Of a stretch of 64,000 bases of DNA, positions 46,039-54,456 are shown piece by piece. Origin of the DNA: Paenibacillus antri. Lineage in GTDB: Bacteria > Bacillota > Bacilli > Paenibacillales > YIM-B00363. The position numbers and the translations under genes are program-made. The first letter of the stretch is position 1; every line of letters starts with the position of its first letter. The stretch spans positions 111,530 to 175,529 of the forward strand of contig NZ_VCIW01000017.1 of the NCBI RefSeq assembly GCF_005765165.1, read 5' to 3'. The notes under the pieces were generated by a model. That model was not told where the DNA came from, ran no database searches, and was given only the letters and a program-made list of their open reading frames with translations.

Positions 46039-47421
46039 ATGAAGAGAGAAAACGAGTTTCGCTATTCCAAGCTGGCTAATATTTTACGAGAGCAAATTCT
46101 CTCCGGTTATATTAAACCCGGACATTTCTTAATGTCAGAAAACGATCTGTGCAAGCATTACGGCATCAGCCGAACGTCGGTCCGCAAGTCGCTCGACCAG
46201 CTGGCGAAGGAAGGCCTCATCGTGAAGAAAGTCGGCCAAGGGACGATCGTATCGCCCGATCTGGTCGTCGAACATACCCAAAACAAGGTGCTTCGCATCT
46301 TCACGACGTCGCCCTCCAACTTCTTCGATCACTGCATGCCGATTTTGATCGAGGCGTTCGAGCGGGAGTTTCCGAATGTGGAAGTCAAGTGTTTAAGCTT
46401 CTCGACGTCGGAGTTCTGGGAATCCGTCCAGGCCAGCATCGAGCTGGGGCTTCGGCCGGACCTCATCTTGACGACGGACCGGCTTTTCAGCGACGCGGGT
46501 TCGATGATCGACTTTATCGATCTGAACGACCGACTAGGCGAAATCCGCGATCTTATGTACCCTCGCCTTCTCGCTCCGTTCCTTCGGGACGGAGAGCTGA
46601 AAGGAGCGGTGGCGACGTTTTCCACGTTATACCTGGCCTACAATCCTAACCTGTTCCGGAAATACGGCGTACCGGAGCCATCGGATTTGTGGACGACCGA
46701 AGAATTCTTAAGCGCCGCCCGCCGTCTGACGATGGACACGAACGGCGACGGCATCGACGATCTGTACGGCCTTACGCTGTCTTCTTCGCTGAATCGCTGG
46801 CCAGTCATCGCGTTGCAGAACGGAGCGGACTTCAAGCCGACCAGCGGAAAGGCGCCTCTCGTGAAGACGTTGACCTTCATCCACGACCTGCTGTATCGGG
46901 AAAAGGTCGCCACGTTGTCGCCGAGATACGTGTTAAACTCCGAAGCCTATGCGCGCGAGAAGGCGGCGATGATGATCACCACCTCCATCGAGATGGCCGG
47001 GTGGAGAAACAACGGACTGGACTTCGAATCGAAGGTCGCGTCCCTCCCGTTCGGCGAACGAATGGGCACGATGCTGATCGCGAACGCCTTCATGATTCCT
47101 TCGGAGAGCGACGAAATCGATTTGGCCGTTCGGTTTCTGCAGATGGCCTTGTCCCCGGACATGCAGGAGAAGCTCGGGGAAACCGCCGGCTTTATGTCGG
47201 CCCTGCGCCCCATCAACGAAGCGATCTGGAGCAAATCCTTGCTTCAATCGTTGTACATCGGCGAAGACATTACCGAATACAGCTACTTCCTGCACGAGCT
47301 GTTCGGCGATTTCGGGCTGGTGGACGATTTGGAAAACGAAATGCACTTATACTGGTCCGGCTTGGAATCCGCAGAGGAAATCGCTGAGAAGCTTCTTTCC
47401 ATGATGGATGGCCGCGACTAG
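46039..47421 (+). CDS. Transcriptional regulator fusing a GntR winged helix to a solute-binding-protein domain
   Basis: About 460 residues. Residues 1-75 are a GntR winged helix (YSKLANILREQILSGYIKPG, MSENDLCKHYGISRTSVRKS, EGLIVKKVGQGTIV). From about residue 85 the protein is a type 1 sugar-binding-protein fold: VLRIFTTSPSNFFDHCMPIL, RPDLILTTDRLFSD, DTNGDGIDDLYGLTLSSS, DEIDLAVRFLQMALSPDMQE. There is no signal peptide, so a domain normally found outside acts inside the cell as ligand sensor in place of the usual UTRA or FCD domain. AGGAG (46021-46025) lies 4 bases before a GTG (46030) and 13 before the ATG used here. It lies between two operons carrying its likely operator. Confidence 0.85.
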   Translation: MKRENEFRYSKLANILREQILSGYIKPGHFLMSENDLCKHYGISRTSVRKSLDQLAKEGLIVKKVGQGTIVSPDLVVEHTQNKVLRIFTTSPSNFFDHCMPILIEAFEREFPNVEVKCLSFSTSEFWESVQASIELGLRPDLILTTDRLFSDAGSMIDFIDLNDRLGEIRDLMYPRLLAPFLRDGELKGAVATFSTLYLAYNPNLFRKYGVPEPSDLWTTEEFLSAARRLTMDTNGDGIDDLYGLTLSSSLNRWPVIALQNGADFKPTSGKAPLVKTLTFIHDLLYREKVATLSPRYVLNSEAYAREKAAMMITTSIEMAGWRNNGLDFESKVASLPFGERMGTMLIANAFMIPSESDEIDLAVRFLQMALSPDMQEKLGETAGFMSALRPINEAIWSKSLLQSLYIGEDITEYSYFLHELFGDFGLVDDLENEMHLYWSGLESAEEIAEKLLSMMDGRD

Positions 47422-47435
47422 CCGCCTTACAGCAA

Positions 47436-47464
47436 GAAAGCTTCCGTCGCCGATGGAAGCTTTC
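47436..47464. terminator. Bidirectional terminator between the regulator and permease genes
   Basis: GAAAGCTTCC / GGAAGCTTTC, a perfect 10-bp stem with a 9-base loop and TTCGTTTTC after it on the + strand; it separates convergent genes. Confidence 0.75.
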
Positions 47465-47475
47465 TTCGTTTTCGC

Positions 47476-48402
47476 TTACCCTTTCACCGCTCCGAGCAGC
47501 ATGCCTTTAATGAAGAAACGCTGCAGGAACGGGTAGATGGCGAGCACGGGAAGGATCGCCACGACGACGGTCGCCATCTTGATCGTCTCCGGCGGCAGCG
47601 TCTGCAGCAGCATCGGATTCGAGATCGACAGTTCTTGGCTCACGTTCGGCGTCTGAATCATATTGCGTAGCACGACTTGGATCGGGTAAAGCTTCTTATC
47701 GCTCAAGTACATGATCCCCGCGAAATAGTTGTTCCAATGACCGACCCCGTAAAACAAGCCCAACGTGGCCATGATCGGCGCCGACAACGGAAGGACGATG
47801 CTGGCCAGCGTCCGCACGTCGCCGCAGCCGTCCACCTTCGCCGCCTCCTCTACCTCGGTCGGCAAATTTTCGAAATACGTCTTCATGATCAGCAGGTTGA
47901 ACGTCGAGACGAGCCCCGGGATCATGAGCGACCATACCGTATTCATCAGCCCGGTCGCGCGAACGACCAGGTAGAGCGGGATCAGTCCGCCGGAGAACAG
48001 CATCGTGAACACGATCGCGAGCAGTACCGCATTGCGGCCCGGGATGAATTTCTTCGACAACGGGTACGCCAGCAGCGTCGTCACGATCAAATTCAGAAGC
48101 GTGCCGACGAGCGTCACGAATACCGTGATCCGCAGCGCCTGGGGGACGGTCCGGCTAGAGAAGATCGCTTCGAACGCTTCCGTCGTGAAGGCGGAAGGGA
48201 AGAGCACGAAGCCTCCGTTTCGCATCACCTCGGAGTAAGGCGTGACGGACATGACGAACACGAAATACAACGGAAACAGCGTCAGCAGTCCGAAGATCGT
48301 CAGAAGCGCGTATATCACGGCGTCTGCGATGCGGTCGGACGTTGTTTTGTACGCGATGCGGGACACAGCGATCGACCTCCTACCAGATTCCGGATCCACC
48401 AA
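47476..48402 (-). CDS. Carbohydrate ABC transporter permease (LplC/YtcP type), third system
   Basis: A 308-residue permease with six membrane helices (AVIYALLTIFGLLTLFPLYF first). The EAA loop is EEAAKVDGCGDVRTLASIVL and the C terminus FFIKGMLLGAVKG. Its start overlaps the end of the partner permease gene by 23 bases, implying coupled translation. It is the last gene of the SBP-permease-permease operon. Confidence 0.9.
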   Translation of the reverse strand: MVDPESGRRSIAVSRIAYKTTSDRIADAVIYALLTIFGLLTLFPLYFVFVMSVTPYSEVMRNGGFVLFPSAFTTEAFEAIFSSRTVPQALRITVFVTLVGTLLNLIVTTLLAYPLSKKFIPGRNAVLLAIVFTMLFSGGLIPLYLVVRATGLMNTVWSLMIPGLVSTFNLLIMKTYFENLPTEVEEAAKVDGCGDVRTLASIVLPLSAPIMATLGLFYGVGHWNNYFAGIMYLSDKKLYPIQVVLRNMIQTPNVSQELSISNPMLLQTLPPETIKMATVVVAILPVLAIYPFLQRFFIKGMLLGAVKG

Positions 48403-49342
48403 ATCTTTTCGCGAGCTTGTTTGCGCCGATGACGAGCGTGAAACCGATGACGGATTTGAACAAGTTCATCGCGATCGCTACGCTGAATTCCAGCTGCTCG
48501 AGACCGCGGCGGAACACCCACGTGTCGATAATGTCTCCGACCTCGTATACGCGCGCGTTCAGGAAAATATACACCTGATCGAAGCCAGCGTCCAAGATGC
48601 TTCCGATGCGCAAAATCAACAGCAGGATAAACACGTCTCGGATGCCGGGTAGCGTGACGTGCCAAAGCTGGCGCCAACGCCCGGCTCCGTCCACGACGGC
48701 CGCTTCGTAGAGCTCTTGGTTTATGGTAGCCAACGCGGCAAGGTAGATGATCGCGCCGAATCCGGTATTTTTCCATATATCCGTAGATACGAGAATCGTT
48801 CGGAACAAATCGTTGTTCGCCAAGAAATTGATCGGGGTCCCGCCGAACTCGCGAATATAATAATTCACGATGCCGGAATCCTGCGCCAAGAAGGCGAACG
48901 TTAAGCCGTAGACGATGACCCAAGACAAAAAGTAAGGGCCGTAGGTGACCGTTTGAATGATTTTCTTGAACCACAGCTTCCGAACCTCGTTCAGCATCAA
49001 CGCCAACAGCACGTCCGGGAGCATATTGAACACGATTCGGTAGACGCTGAGCACGACTGTATTGCGCATAATTTCATAGAAGTACGGCGAATCGAAAATG
49101 GTCCTGAAATGCTTAAATCCTACCCATTCGCTCCCCCAAATCCCCTTGGACAAATTGTAATCCTTGAAGGCGATCAACAACCCGCCCATAGGAACGTAAT
49201 GGTATACGAGATAGTAGAGCAGCCCCGGTACCATCATCAAATAAAACCATCGGTATCGGGTTAACGCTCTTCCGAACCTGATCCTAAGCGGCGCAGGAGC
49301 GGCTAAGGCATTCGTTACGGCTTGTTCCCGCTTCATCCGCAC
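48380..49342 (-). CDS. Carbohydrate ABC transporter permease (LplB/YteP type), third system
   Basis: A 320-residue permease. YRWFYLMMVPGLLYYLVYHY then PMGGLLIAFKDYNLSKGIWG and the EAA loop YEAAVVDGAGRWRQLWHVTL fit the LplB/YteP group, and the C terminus RFGGSGIW is a common variant. It follows the binding-protein gene behind a strong intergenic hairpin. Confidence 0.9.
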   Translation of the reverse strand: MRMKREQAVTNALAAPAPLRIRFGRALTRYRWFYLMMVPGLLYYLVYHYVPMGGLLIAFKDYNLSKGIWGSEWVGFKHFRTIFDSPYFYEIMRNTVVLSVYRIVFNMLPDVLLALMLNEVRKLWFKKIIQTVTYGPYFLSWVIVYGLTFAFLAQDSGIVNYYIREFGGTPINFLANNDLFRTILVSTDIWKNTGFGAIIYLAALATINQELYEAAVVDGAGRWRQLWHVTLPGIRDVFILLLILRIGSILDAGFDQVYIFLNARVYEVGDIIDTWVFRRGLEQLEFSVAIAMNLFKSVIGFTLVIGANKLAKRFGGSGIW

Positions 49343-49359
49343 ACCCCTTTCGATTACAA

Positions 49360-49388
49360 ATATAGAGGGGGTTCCCCCCCCTCTATAT
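49360..49388 (-). other. Intergenic hairpin between binding-protein and permease genes
   Basis: ATATAGAGGGGG and CCCCCTCTATAT form a perfect 12-bp stem with a 5-base loop. Within an SBP-first operon such a hairpin usually protects the upstream mRNA or weakly stops transcription, giving more binding protein than permease (established for maltose-type operons; inferred here). Confidence 0.65.
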
Positions 49389-49399
49389 GGTTCGCCGCT

Positions 49400-51037
49400 T
49401 TACTGAATGACCCCTGCCGCCTTGATTTGCTCCGTATACGTGTCGAGCATCGCTTGCCCGCCGTATTCGGTCATCAGCTGCTCATGATATTTCGGCCAGT
49501 TCGACGCATCCGGCTCGTCGAACAACACTTGGACTTGGAGCTCGCGCATCTTCTTGCGGAAGTCCGCCAAGTTGAAGCCCGGAGGCGGCGCGACGTTCGT
49601 TCCGATCGACGGCAGCAGCTTATAGGATTGTATTGTCGCTACGATGTCCCGGTCGCGGTCCGTCATGCGCTCGTCGATGATTTCCAGCCCAAGCACCTCG
49701 GGTTCCGGATTGTTCGAATACAGGAAGCGGTATACCAGCTGGAAGTTCCCCTGCTCGACGACGTCCTTCTGGAGGGCGTCCAAGTGAGCTTGCGACACGG
49801 TGATCGTGTTGCCGCTGCGCGTATAGTGTTTTCCTTCGATGCCGTAGTTAATGAGCAGGAAGCCTTCTTCGCTCGACATCCAATCGATGATTTGCGCCAT
49901 GCGCTCCAACTTCGCCGGACTTTCCTCAGCGGTCGTCTTCGCGAACATGAACGGAGCCTCCGGCAGATTGTGCGTCCAAGTGCCCGTCTCGGCGAACGGA
50001 TGGAACGGCAACCAGTTGGCGTTCGGGTTGAGCGCCTTCGACTTGTTCTGAATGCTGACCGGGTCGCTGTCGAATGCGAACGTCTTGTTGCCGCCGACGA
50101 TGATGCCGGCTTTGCCGCCCGCAGCCTTATCGACGTGCTCCGTCCCCTTCAGCAGGAACCAGTCCGGATCGACCGTGCCTTCGGCCATCATATCCTTGAT
50201 GCCTTGGATGACGTGTTGCACGTTCAGGTCGCTCTGTACGTCGACGAGCTTGTTGTCGCGGATCATGAACGCGCCGACCAAGTCGTTCTGGATCCAATGC
50301 GGGAAGTCGTACGAAAGCGAGGTGCCGTTGCCGACCGCCGTCAGACCGTACGTGTCGTTCTTGCCGTTCTGGTCCGGATCGTTGAACGTAAAGGCCCGAA
50401 TGACTTCCATCGTCTCTTCGTAATTCGTCGGCATCGACAGACCGAGATTATCGAGCCAGTCCTTCCGAATGTAGTAGGAGCGGTACACGCTCCGCGGGAA
50501 GATGAGCGGCGAACGTTCGAATTTCCCTTCGACAGAATACCGTTGCAGCTCCACCTCGCTGATCCACTTGAAGTAGTTCGGCATCTTCGCCGGAGTGACG
50601 TAAGGCGTCAGATCGGCGGTGACGCCGTCCAGGATGTACTTTTGGGAGTTGGCGCCGCTCGAGATGAACATGTCGGGAGCGTCGCCCGACGCGATCAGCA
50701 GGTTCAGCTTGTTGTCGTAATCCGGACCGCTCGGCGCGTTTTCGATGACAAGATCGACATTGAACTTCTCTTCGATCGCTTTGCCGATGAAGTCGGCCTC
50801 GCCTTCCGGGAGGACGGCATCCGCGGCCGCCGGGAAAAACCACTTCAATTCCAGCCGCTCCATCTCCGGTTCCGCAGGCTCGGACTCGCTCGCCGTCGGC
50901 GTCTCCTGCGGCGCGGCAGGCTCCGTTCCTCCCGCCGGCTCGGTGCCGGCATCGGTGCCGCCGCCGGAGCAGGCGCTTGCGACCAGCGAGAAGGCGAGCA
51001 TGCCTGCTAGCGTCAGCTTCCACTTTGCAATGTTCAT
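49400..51037 (-). CDS. Extracellular solute-binding lipoprotein (LplA type), third system
   Basis: About 545 residues. The signal peptide MNIAKWKLTLAGMLAFSLVA ends in lipobox SAC followed by a glycine- and proline-rich linker. Family landmarks are ERLELKWFFPAAADAVLPEG, NKLNLLIASGDAPDMFISSG, DPDQNGKNDTYGLTAVGNGT and AQIIDWMSSEEGFLLINYGI. It is the first gene of its operon. ATG 51037 has GGGAGG nine bases upstream, and longer starts would bury the signal peptide. A strong promoter (TTGACT, 18 bases, TATAAT) overlaps operator copy 2. Confidence 0.88.
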   Translation of the reverse strand: MNIAKWKLTLAGMLAFSLVASACSGGGTDAGTEPAGGTEPAAPQETPTASESEPAEPEMERLELKWFFPAAADAVLPEGEADFIGKAIEEKFNVDLVIENAPSGPDYDNKLNLLIASGDAPDMFISSGANSQKYILDGVTADLTPYVTPAKMPNYFKWISEVELQRYSVEGKFERSPLIFPRSVYRSYYIRKDWLDNLGLSMPTNYEETMEVIRAFTFNDPDQNGKNDTYGLTAVGNGTSLSYDFPHWIQNDLVGAFMIRDNKLVDVQSDLNVQHVIQGIKDMMAEGTVDPDWFLLKGTEHVDKAAGGKAGIIVGGNKTFAFDSDPVSIQNKSKALNPNANWLPFHPFAETGTWTHNLPEAPFMFAKTTAEESPAKLERMAQIIDWMSSEEGFLLINYGIEGKHYTRSGNTITVSQAHLDALQKDVVEQGNFQLVYRFLYSNNPEPEVLGLEIIDERMTDRDRDIVATIQSYKLLPSIGTNVAPPPGFNLADFRKKMRELQVQVLFDEPDASNWPKYHEQLMTEYGGQAMLDTYTEQIKAAGVIQ

Positions 51038-51124
51038 CGTTCTAGACCTCCCATAAATGTTTTCCAACCCTTCCTTGTAACGACCATGTAAGGAAGTATG
51101 ACGCATCAAATTGTGATATGTATC

Positions 51125-51134
51125 ATACCTGTAT
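51125..51134. promoter_or_regulatory. Operator copy 2 of the GntR-SBP regulon
   Basis: ATACCTGTAT within the shared 18-base block 51121-51138. On the minus strand the promoter is TTGACT (51162-51157), an 18-base spacer and TATAAT (51138-51133), so bound repressor would cover the -10 and start site of the binding-protein operon. Confidence 0.75.
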
Positions 51135-51173
51135 TATAGTATGGTTTAATTTTCGGAGTCAACGCATTTTTTT

Positions 51174-52424
51174 CTAGATGACAGCGTTTTCTTTGGGGGC
51201 AAAGAAATAAACGACCTTTCGAACCGCTTTCACCATATCATCGATGTCTTGATCTGTGTAATGTTCGTTAACATTCAATCTCACCGCTGTCTGCAGAATG
51301 CGTTCCGCGTTCGGGCATAAGCCTCGTTCGTACGTCGCCCCGCTAAGATCGAAGGGGAAGCTGCTTCCCGGGTACGCGCTTCGCCGCTGAAACAACGGCT
51401 GCATATACACTACGTCGGGAATATACCCGGGGCTGTTCGGAATGCCTTCGGCTGCAAGCGCTTCCGAAAAAGCCTCCCGGCTGCACCCCAGCGCGTCTTC
51501 CTCTACGCGCAGCATATAAAACCAATACGTACCCACGTTGCCTTGCTCTACGCGATGCGCCGTAATGCCGGGCAGTCCTTGCAACCCTTCGGTGATCCGG
51601 TCGCCGTACGCGGTGCGGCGCTCGCAAATCCACGGCAGCTTCTTCAGCTGCGCGATGCCGACGGCCCCCTGCAGCTCCGTCATCCGGTAGTTCGGAGCCA
51701 ACGTCTGCAGCTCCCGCATAACGTCCGTGCCGAAGCGGCGGTAGTTTTTGTCCGCGAAGGCGTGCACCGCGTGAAAATCGTCCTCCCTGCCGGAGTTCAC
51801 CGAGACGATGCCCCCGTCCCCCGTCGAAATATGCTTGAAATCGTTCGTGCTGAAGCAGCCGTAATCGCCGATCGTGCCGGCCAGACGTCCCTTGTATTTC
51901 GCGAGATAGCTCTGCGCACAGTCCTCGATCACCTTTAGCCGATGCTTCCGCGCGATCTCCATAATCGGATCCATATCGCACGGATTGCCTGCGAGATGAA
52001 CGACGACGATCGCCTTCGTCTTCTCCGTGATCCGGGCTTCCACCGAAGCGGGATCCAGGTTATACGTGTGGGGATCGAGGTCCGCGAATACCGGGATCGC
52101 GTTCTGGTACAAGATGCCGACCAGCGTTCCTTGGTCCGTGATCGGGCTCGTAATGACCTCGTCGCCGACCGTGACGCCCGCCGCGCCCAACGCGACATGA
52201 ATCGCGGCCGTTCCCGAGGAGGCGGCGACGCTGTATTTCACCCCGTACAGCGCATTGAAATCCTCCAAGAACTTCTTCACCTTGCCTCCGAAATGATAAA
52301 ACAGCGTGTTCTGCTCCAACGCTTCGAGCAGCTCCTTCGCTTCCTCGAAGCCGAAGCGCCGGCCGGTGCCGAACGGCGTCACCTTCGTCTTCGGCCCTCC
52401 GTACAAAGCCAACGGTTCGCTCAT
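51174..52424 (-). CDS. DegT/DnrJ/EryC1/StrS-family PLP aminotransferase, second copy
   Basis: A 416-residue paralogue of the enzyme at 44.6 kb. SEPLALYGGPKTKVTPFGTG is the start. SGTAAIHVALGAAGVTVGDE, the cofactor site LKVIEDCAQSYLAKYKGRLA and the Schiff-base lysine in CFSTNDFKHISTGDGG are intact. The C-terminal domain has SPGYIPDVVYMQPLFQRRSA, which contacts the substrate in the family. Stop and start with the upstream deacetylase-like gene are two bases apart. Having two different DegT enzymes in one regulon suggests two amino or keto positions on the substrate are handled. Confidence 0.87.
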   Translation of the reverse strand: MSEPLALYGGPKTKVTPFGTGRRFGFEEAKELLEALEQNTLFYHFGGKVKKFLEDFNALYGVKYSVAASSGTAAIHVALGAAGVTVGDEVITSPITDQGTLVGILYQNAIPVFADLDPHTYNLDPASVEARITEKTKAIVVVHLAGNPCDMDPIMEIARKHRLKVIEDCAQSYLAKYKGRLAGTIGDYGCFSTNDFKHISTGDGGIVSVNSGREDDFHAVHAFADKNYRRFGTDVMRELQTLAPNYRMTELQGAVGIAQLKKLPWICERRTAYGDRITEGLQGLPGITAHRVEQGNVGTYWFYMLRVEEDALGCSREAFSEALAAEGIPNSPGYIPDVVYMQPLFQRRSAYPGSSFPFDLSGATYERGLCPNAERILQTAVRLNVNEHYTDQDIDDMVKAVRKVVYFFAPKENAVI

Positions 52425-52426
52425 CG

Positions 52427-54145
52427 TTACCCCTCCTTCGCGATCGCTTCATTCGACCGGTTCAGCACGGTTTTCCGGCACGGCACGCCGTAATGCCACT
52501 CGACGCCGGCGTCAAGGTCCGCCGGTTCGGCGATCGGCACGAATATCGCCGCGTCGTTCAGCCCTTCGGCGCCTCTCGCATGGACGGCGCCGTCCGCTTC
52601 CACGCCCACGATCTCGACGTTCCTCCGGGCGCGTTCCCAATCGTTGATCCGCTCGCAAGTCCAAAATTCGAAGCCTCGTTTCCGCGCCTCCGCGACTACC
52701 TTGCGAAGCGCCGCCGTCACCGGAGGCTGTTGGTGAATATGAACCTGGTGGAACAGGAAGTGCGCCACGCCCTGCACCCGAGCGACCTGCTCGAGGAACG
52801 GAACGACGACGCTGGAATCGGCCAGGAGCATATGGTCCAAGTCCTGGGTCAAGAAGCTGATTTCAAGCACGTCGTATGCGCGATTGCCGTCGTCGAACCA
52901 GGAAATCGGGAAATACGGGTGACACGTCCCGAACAAAAAACCGATGTTGCCCTTCTTGCTGGGCCCTCTCGTCTGCTCGGCTTGAATCCCGTGTTTTTCG
53001 CACCATGCGAACAGCTCCCCCCACCCTTCCGTCCGGGTGTAATGGTTTTTGTTCGACACGATCGGCGCGCCGCCCGTCGCTTCCTTCAACCAAGCGAACT
53101 GGCGGTCGAATTCGTCCTCGCCCCAACGTCCGTTCTGCGCGTCCAACGCGTTGTAATGGAAAGCCAACTCATGACCGTCCCGCTTCGCCTTCTCGTAAAT
53201 ATGAGGGCTGTACCCCGGCTCGATCATGCACCACGTGGAGCGGATGCCGCACTCCTTCAGCACGGAGAGCGTCGTCTCCGCCGATTCGTCGAGGTTCAGG
53301 TCGCTGTCGTGGGAAATCATCGCGACGGCGGGTACGCCGTCCGGCCAGAGCCCGAGGAACGGGAGCGTCAACCCCATGGCCGTAACGCGCTTAAGGAGAT
53401 GCGATATGAGCTGCTCCTTCCATAAGTCCGCGTACGGATGCGCGAAATACGGGGCGCCGGTTTCGGTCTTCTCGCGGTCGAGCTCCCAATCCATCCCGCA
53501 GCGGTCGTCAGCCTTCAAGATGCCTTCGTCGACCGCCCCGGTCCCGTCCTTCGCCGGGACGCCGTCGTGGAACACCGGCCCGGTTCCCTGCTGAAGCAGA
53601 ACGATCGTCCTCGGAATGTTGACGGACCAACGATCGATCGCGCCTTCGCCTACCCCGAACCGCTGCAGCGCGGCGCCCGCTTCCGCTCCGTCCGGGCATT
53701 CCTTGCGGATCGTCCCGACTTCGGCCGAGGCGCGCGGCGACGACGAAGCCGGCGCCCAAGGCACTGCCCCTAGAAACCGCAGCGGCCGGCTGTCCCCGCC
53801 GGTCGTCGGCATCGCTTCCGCGTATCCTACCGGAATGTCCCGTTGCTCGTAGCAACCTAGTTTCGACGCAAGCCCGTTCAACCCTGCGTATGAAATTACG
53901 ATGCCGCCTCGCTCCGCGTAATTCCATATCGCCTCCGCCGTCATCGCGTCCTCCTCCGCGAAGGCGACGAGCAGCACGTCCGGCTTGCACTCTCCAACCT
54001 GTTCCGTCCGGCGAATCCATTCGAACGGAATGCCCGCATGCGCCAGCACCTCTCCGACGAACGCCTCGAATACGTTGATTCCGTACCGGTGGCGCCGTTC
54101 TACCGCCGCTTGATCCAACAATACGCCTATCCGTGCCATTCTCAT
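52427..54145 (-). CDS. NodB-like polysaccharide-deacetylase-fold protein with N-terminal glutamine-amidotransferase-like domain
   Basis: A 572-residue cytosolic protein I cannot name. The first 130 residues resemble a flavodoxin or class I amidotransferase-like fold (MARIGVLLDQAAVERRHRYG, ADVLLVAFAEEDAMTAEAIW-type strand, GGIVISYAGLNGLASKLGCY). Residues 270-480 have the NodB metal-site pattern: AVAMISHDSDLNLDESAETT with the aspartate pair, and DGHELAFHYNALDAQNGRWG with the histidine. QVARVQGVAHFLFHQVHIHQ late in the domain resembles motif 4. Such enzymes remove acetyl groups from amino sugars. ATG 54145 has AAAGGTG upstream. Operator copy 3 and a TTGACA promoter precede it. Confidence 0.65.
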   Translation of the reverse strand: MRMARIGVLLDQAAVERRHRYGINVFEAFVGEVLAHAGIPFEWIRRTEQVGECKPDVLLVAFAEEDAMTAEAIWNYAERGGIVISYAGLNGLASKLGCYEQRDIPVGYAEAMPTTGGDSRPLRFLGAVPWAPASSSPRASAEVGTIRKECPDGAEAGAALQRFGVGEGAIDRWSVNIPRTIVLLQQGTGPVFHDGVPAKDGTGAVDEGILKADDRCGMDWELDREKTETGAPYFAHPYADLWKEQLISHLLKRVTAMGLTLPFLGLWPDGVPAVAMISHDSDLNLDESAETTLSVLKECGIRSTWCMIEPGYSPHIYEKAKRDGHELAFHYNALDAQNGRWGEDEFDRQFAWLKEATGGAPIVSNKNHYTRTEGWGELFAWCEKHGIQAEQTRGPSKKGNIGFLFGTCHPYFPISWFDDGNRAYDVLEISFLTQDLDHMLLADSSVVVPFLEQVARVQGVAHFLFHQVHIHQQPPVTAALRKVVAEARKRGFEFWTCERINDWERARRNVEIVGVEADGAVHARGAEGLNDAAIFVPIAEPADLDAGVEWHYGVPCRKTVLNRSNEAIAKEG

Positions 54146-54244
54146 CGGCTATTACACCTTTCTATGTCTGAATTGTACTGCCCGTTTAGCGCATACACCG
54201 TCGGCCCGGTGCTCTTGTCCCTCCTCTTATATGGTACTTGTTAT

Positions 54245-54254
54245 ATACCTGTAT
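54245..54254. promoter_or_regulatory. Operator copy 3 of the GntR-SBP regulon
   Basis: ATACCTGTAT again, here in a diverged flank. The minus-strand promoter TTGACA (54292-54287), 17 bases, TATCTT (54269-54264) places this operator at the start of the transcript. The surrounding gene-free stretch 54146-54456 otherwise holds only a terminator. Confidence 0.65.
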
Positions 54255-54364
54255 CTATTTTTCAAGATACTTCTTTATGCACTTGGTGTCAATCGTTTTT
54301 CTGAGCGAAAATGGAAATAACCGACCTACCCGTTGGGCGATCGGTTCGCGACGATCATCTTAAA

Positions 54365-54424
54365 AAACAGAAACGACAGCGGCGGTCCTGGACTAAAGTA
54401 AGAAGTCTTGGACTGCCGCTGTCT
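54365..54424 (-). terminator. Terminator of the SRPBCC gene
   Basis: GACAGCGGC (54376-54384) pairs with GCCGCTGTC (54416-54424) around an inner GGAC/GTCT pairing, and the minus strand continues GTTTCTGTTTTTT. It is a sister of the hairpin at 26906-26945. Confidence 0.75.
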
Positions 54425-54456
54425 CGAGCCGTCTTTTCACCCAACGGTACAACCGA

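Noticed and set aside
49322..51010. 562-codon open frame opposite the third binding-protein gene
   Set aside because: Same reasons; the minus-strand protein has a signal peptide, lipobox and family motifs.
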